Of a stretch of 6,257 bases of DNA, positions 5,319-6,257 are shown piece by piece. This DNA is from Ruminococcus sp. UBA946 (GTDB lineage Bacteria > Bacillota > Clostridia > Oscillospirales > Ruminococcaceae): positions 1 through 6,257 of the forward strand of contig DBCY01000003.1 in the NCBI GenBank assembly GCA_002293295.1, read 5' to 3'. Below the pieces are notes generated by a model. It was not told the origin of the DNA and ran no database searches. It saw only the letters and a list, made by a program, of their open reading frames with translations. The translations under genes were made by a program, and so were the position numbers. Numbering within the stretch: position 1 is the first letter of the stretch; every line of letters starts with the position of its first letter.

Positions 5319-6230
5319 ATGCAAATTGATAAGGGAAACTTTACTGACGGCTTAATAATAAAATCCATAGGGGGACTCTATTATGCGGAGTCCTCCTCAG
5401 GCATTTATGAATGCAAAGCGCGAGGGATATTCAGGAAAATGAATATTGCCCCGTGTGCGGGGGACAGGGTCAGGATTGCGGAAATTTCAGGCAGGACAGG
5501 GGTCATTGATGAAATTTACCGGCGGAAAAACAACATAATACGCCCTCCCGCCTCGAATATAGATTATATCGTTTTTGTCATATCCACCTGCGAGCCTGCG
5601 CCTAATTTCCTGCTGCTGGATAAATTCATCGCAATTGCACGGTTCAAGGATATAGACTGTATAATTGCCGTAACAAAACGTGATTTGATGATTAATGATG
5701 AAATTAAGTCCATTTATAAAAATGCCGGAACGGAAATTTTTGAAATAGACTATGATAATCCTGAAACTTATCAAAATCTGTATAATCGGCTTGCCGGAAA
5801 AATCAGCATATTTACCGGAAATACAGGAGCAGGGAAATCAACCTTACTGAACCGTATTGACAGCCGTTTTCAAATTTCAACGGGAGAAATCTCAAAAAAG
5901 CTTGGAAGGGGACGGCACACGACCCGCCATGTCGAGCTTTATAAAACCGATAACGGGGGATATATCGCCGATACTCCCGGATTTTCCACCTTTGAGACAA
6001 ATAAATATGATATTATTTTAAAGGATAAGCTGGAGCTTTGTTTCAATGAATTTCAGCCCTTCCTTAACAAATGCAGGTTCAAGGGCTGCTCCCATACAAA
6101 GGAAAAGGGCTGTGCTGTGCTTGAAGCTGTAAACAGCGGAATTATTCCGAAATCACGGCATGACAGTTATGTCTCTATGTATGAGGAAGCAAGCCTCATA
6201 AAAGAATGGGAGTTTAAGGACAGGAGATAA
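5319..6230 (+). CDS. rsgA: Ribosome small-subunit-dependent GTPase RsgA (YjeQ/YloQ)
   Basis: 303-residue circularly permuted GTPase that binds the 30S subunit late in assembly and checks decoding-centre maturation; its GTPase activity is stimulated by the 30S subunit. Domains in order: an N-terminal OB fold (about 10-75) with ARGIFRK at 34-40; the GTPase with permuted motif order, G4 as TKRD at 119-122, G1 P-loop GNTGAGKST at 167-175, G2 in RGRHTTRHVEL at 197-207, and G3 DTPG at 218-221; then a C-terminal zinc knuckle with Cys252, Cys257, His259 and Cys265. Length and all key residues are normal. An in-frame TAA at 5295-5297 and the family N-terminus support the ATG at 5319. The only ribosome-like site is CGGGAG at 5300-5305, 13 nt away, so initiation may be modest. 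In many Firmicutes rsgA follows the prpC-prkC pair; here it follows an SPFH gene. Confidence 0.96.
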   Translation: MQIDKGNFTDGLIIKSIGGLYYAESSSGIYECKARGIFRKMNIAPCAGDRVRIAEISGRTGVIDEIYRRKNNIIRPPASNIDYIVFVISTCEPAPNFLLLDKFIAIARFKDIDCIIAVTKRDLMINDEIKSIYKNAGTEIFEIDYDNPETYQNLYNRLAGKISIFTGNTGAGKSTLLNRIDSRFQISTGEISKKLGRGRHTTRHVELYKTDNGGYIADTPGFSTFETNKYDIILKDKLELCFNEFQPFLNKCRFKGCSHTKEKGCAVLEAVNSGIIPKSRHDSYVSMYEEASLIKEWEFKDRR

Positions 6231-6237
6231 CTAGTAG

Positions 6238-6257
6238 CAATTAACAATTAAAAATTA
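6238..6257 (+). repeat. A/T-rich heptamer tandem repeat, cut by the window edge
   Basis: CAATTAA, CAATTAA, then AAATTA: two exact heptamers and most of a third variant unit, starting 7 nt after the rsgA stop and running off the end. Interrupted AATTAA-type tandem arrays of this kind occur between genes in a number of bacterial genomes and can mark the edge of a small dispersed repeat element. The true extent cannot be seen here. Confidence 0.45.

Noticed and set aside
1..6257. CRISPR arrays, tRNA or rRNA genes, transposases, phage genes
   Set aside because: No spaced direct repeats, cloverleaf structures or mobile-element proteins are visible on either strand.

Overview
The window reads as part of a chromosome from a low-to-moderate GC member of the Firmicutes (Bacillota), most likely class Clostridia. 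This is inferred from gene content and order (a YaaO-type decarboxylase, a c-di-AMP receptor, delta-prime and RicT in a row), purine-rich AGGAG-type ribosome binding sites, and the absence of any phage or IS coding sequence. All convincing genes lie on the + strand.

Layout. (1) 78-1415 encodes a PLP-dependent Orn/Lys/Arg decarboxylase-family enzyme. (2) 1479-1805 encodes a PII-like cyclic-di-AMP receptor (DarA/PstA). It overlaps by 4 nt (ATGA) with (3) holB, the DNA polymerase III delta-prime subunit, at 1802-2773. (4) A possible 55-codon gene at 2770-2937 overlaps the holB stop by 4 nt (GTGA). (5) 2979-3845 encodes RicT (YaaT, PSP1 domain). Up to here this is the conserved Firmicutes replication/c-di-AMP/sporulation-regulator neighbourhood, but without the tmk gene that in Bacillus subtilis sits between yaaO and yaaQ.

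(6) 3846-4070 is a 225-bp intergenic region. It holds two adjacent perfect palindromes, both centred on AAA, and a minus-strand open frame that may be gene debris. (7) 4071-4316 encodes an 81-residue single-pass membrane protein with a very acidic tail and no recognised family. (8) 4354-5271 encodes a membrane-anchored SPFH/prohibitin-type protein. (9) 5319-6230 encodes RsgA, the circularly permuted GTPase of 30S ribosome maturation. (10) The window ends in an A/T-rich heptamer tandem repeat that is cut off by the edge.

Most of the window is ordinary housekeeping sequence. The part least explained by known biology is the second transcriptional block: the double palindrome, the small acidic membrane protein and the SPFH scaffold protein behind it. 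Other points worth a look are the RicT start, which has no Shine-Dalgarno sequence and sits behind a hairpin, and the holB-ricT gap, which carries a possible small gene and faint collinear similarity to the SPFH locus.
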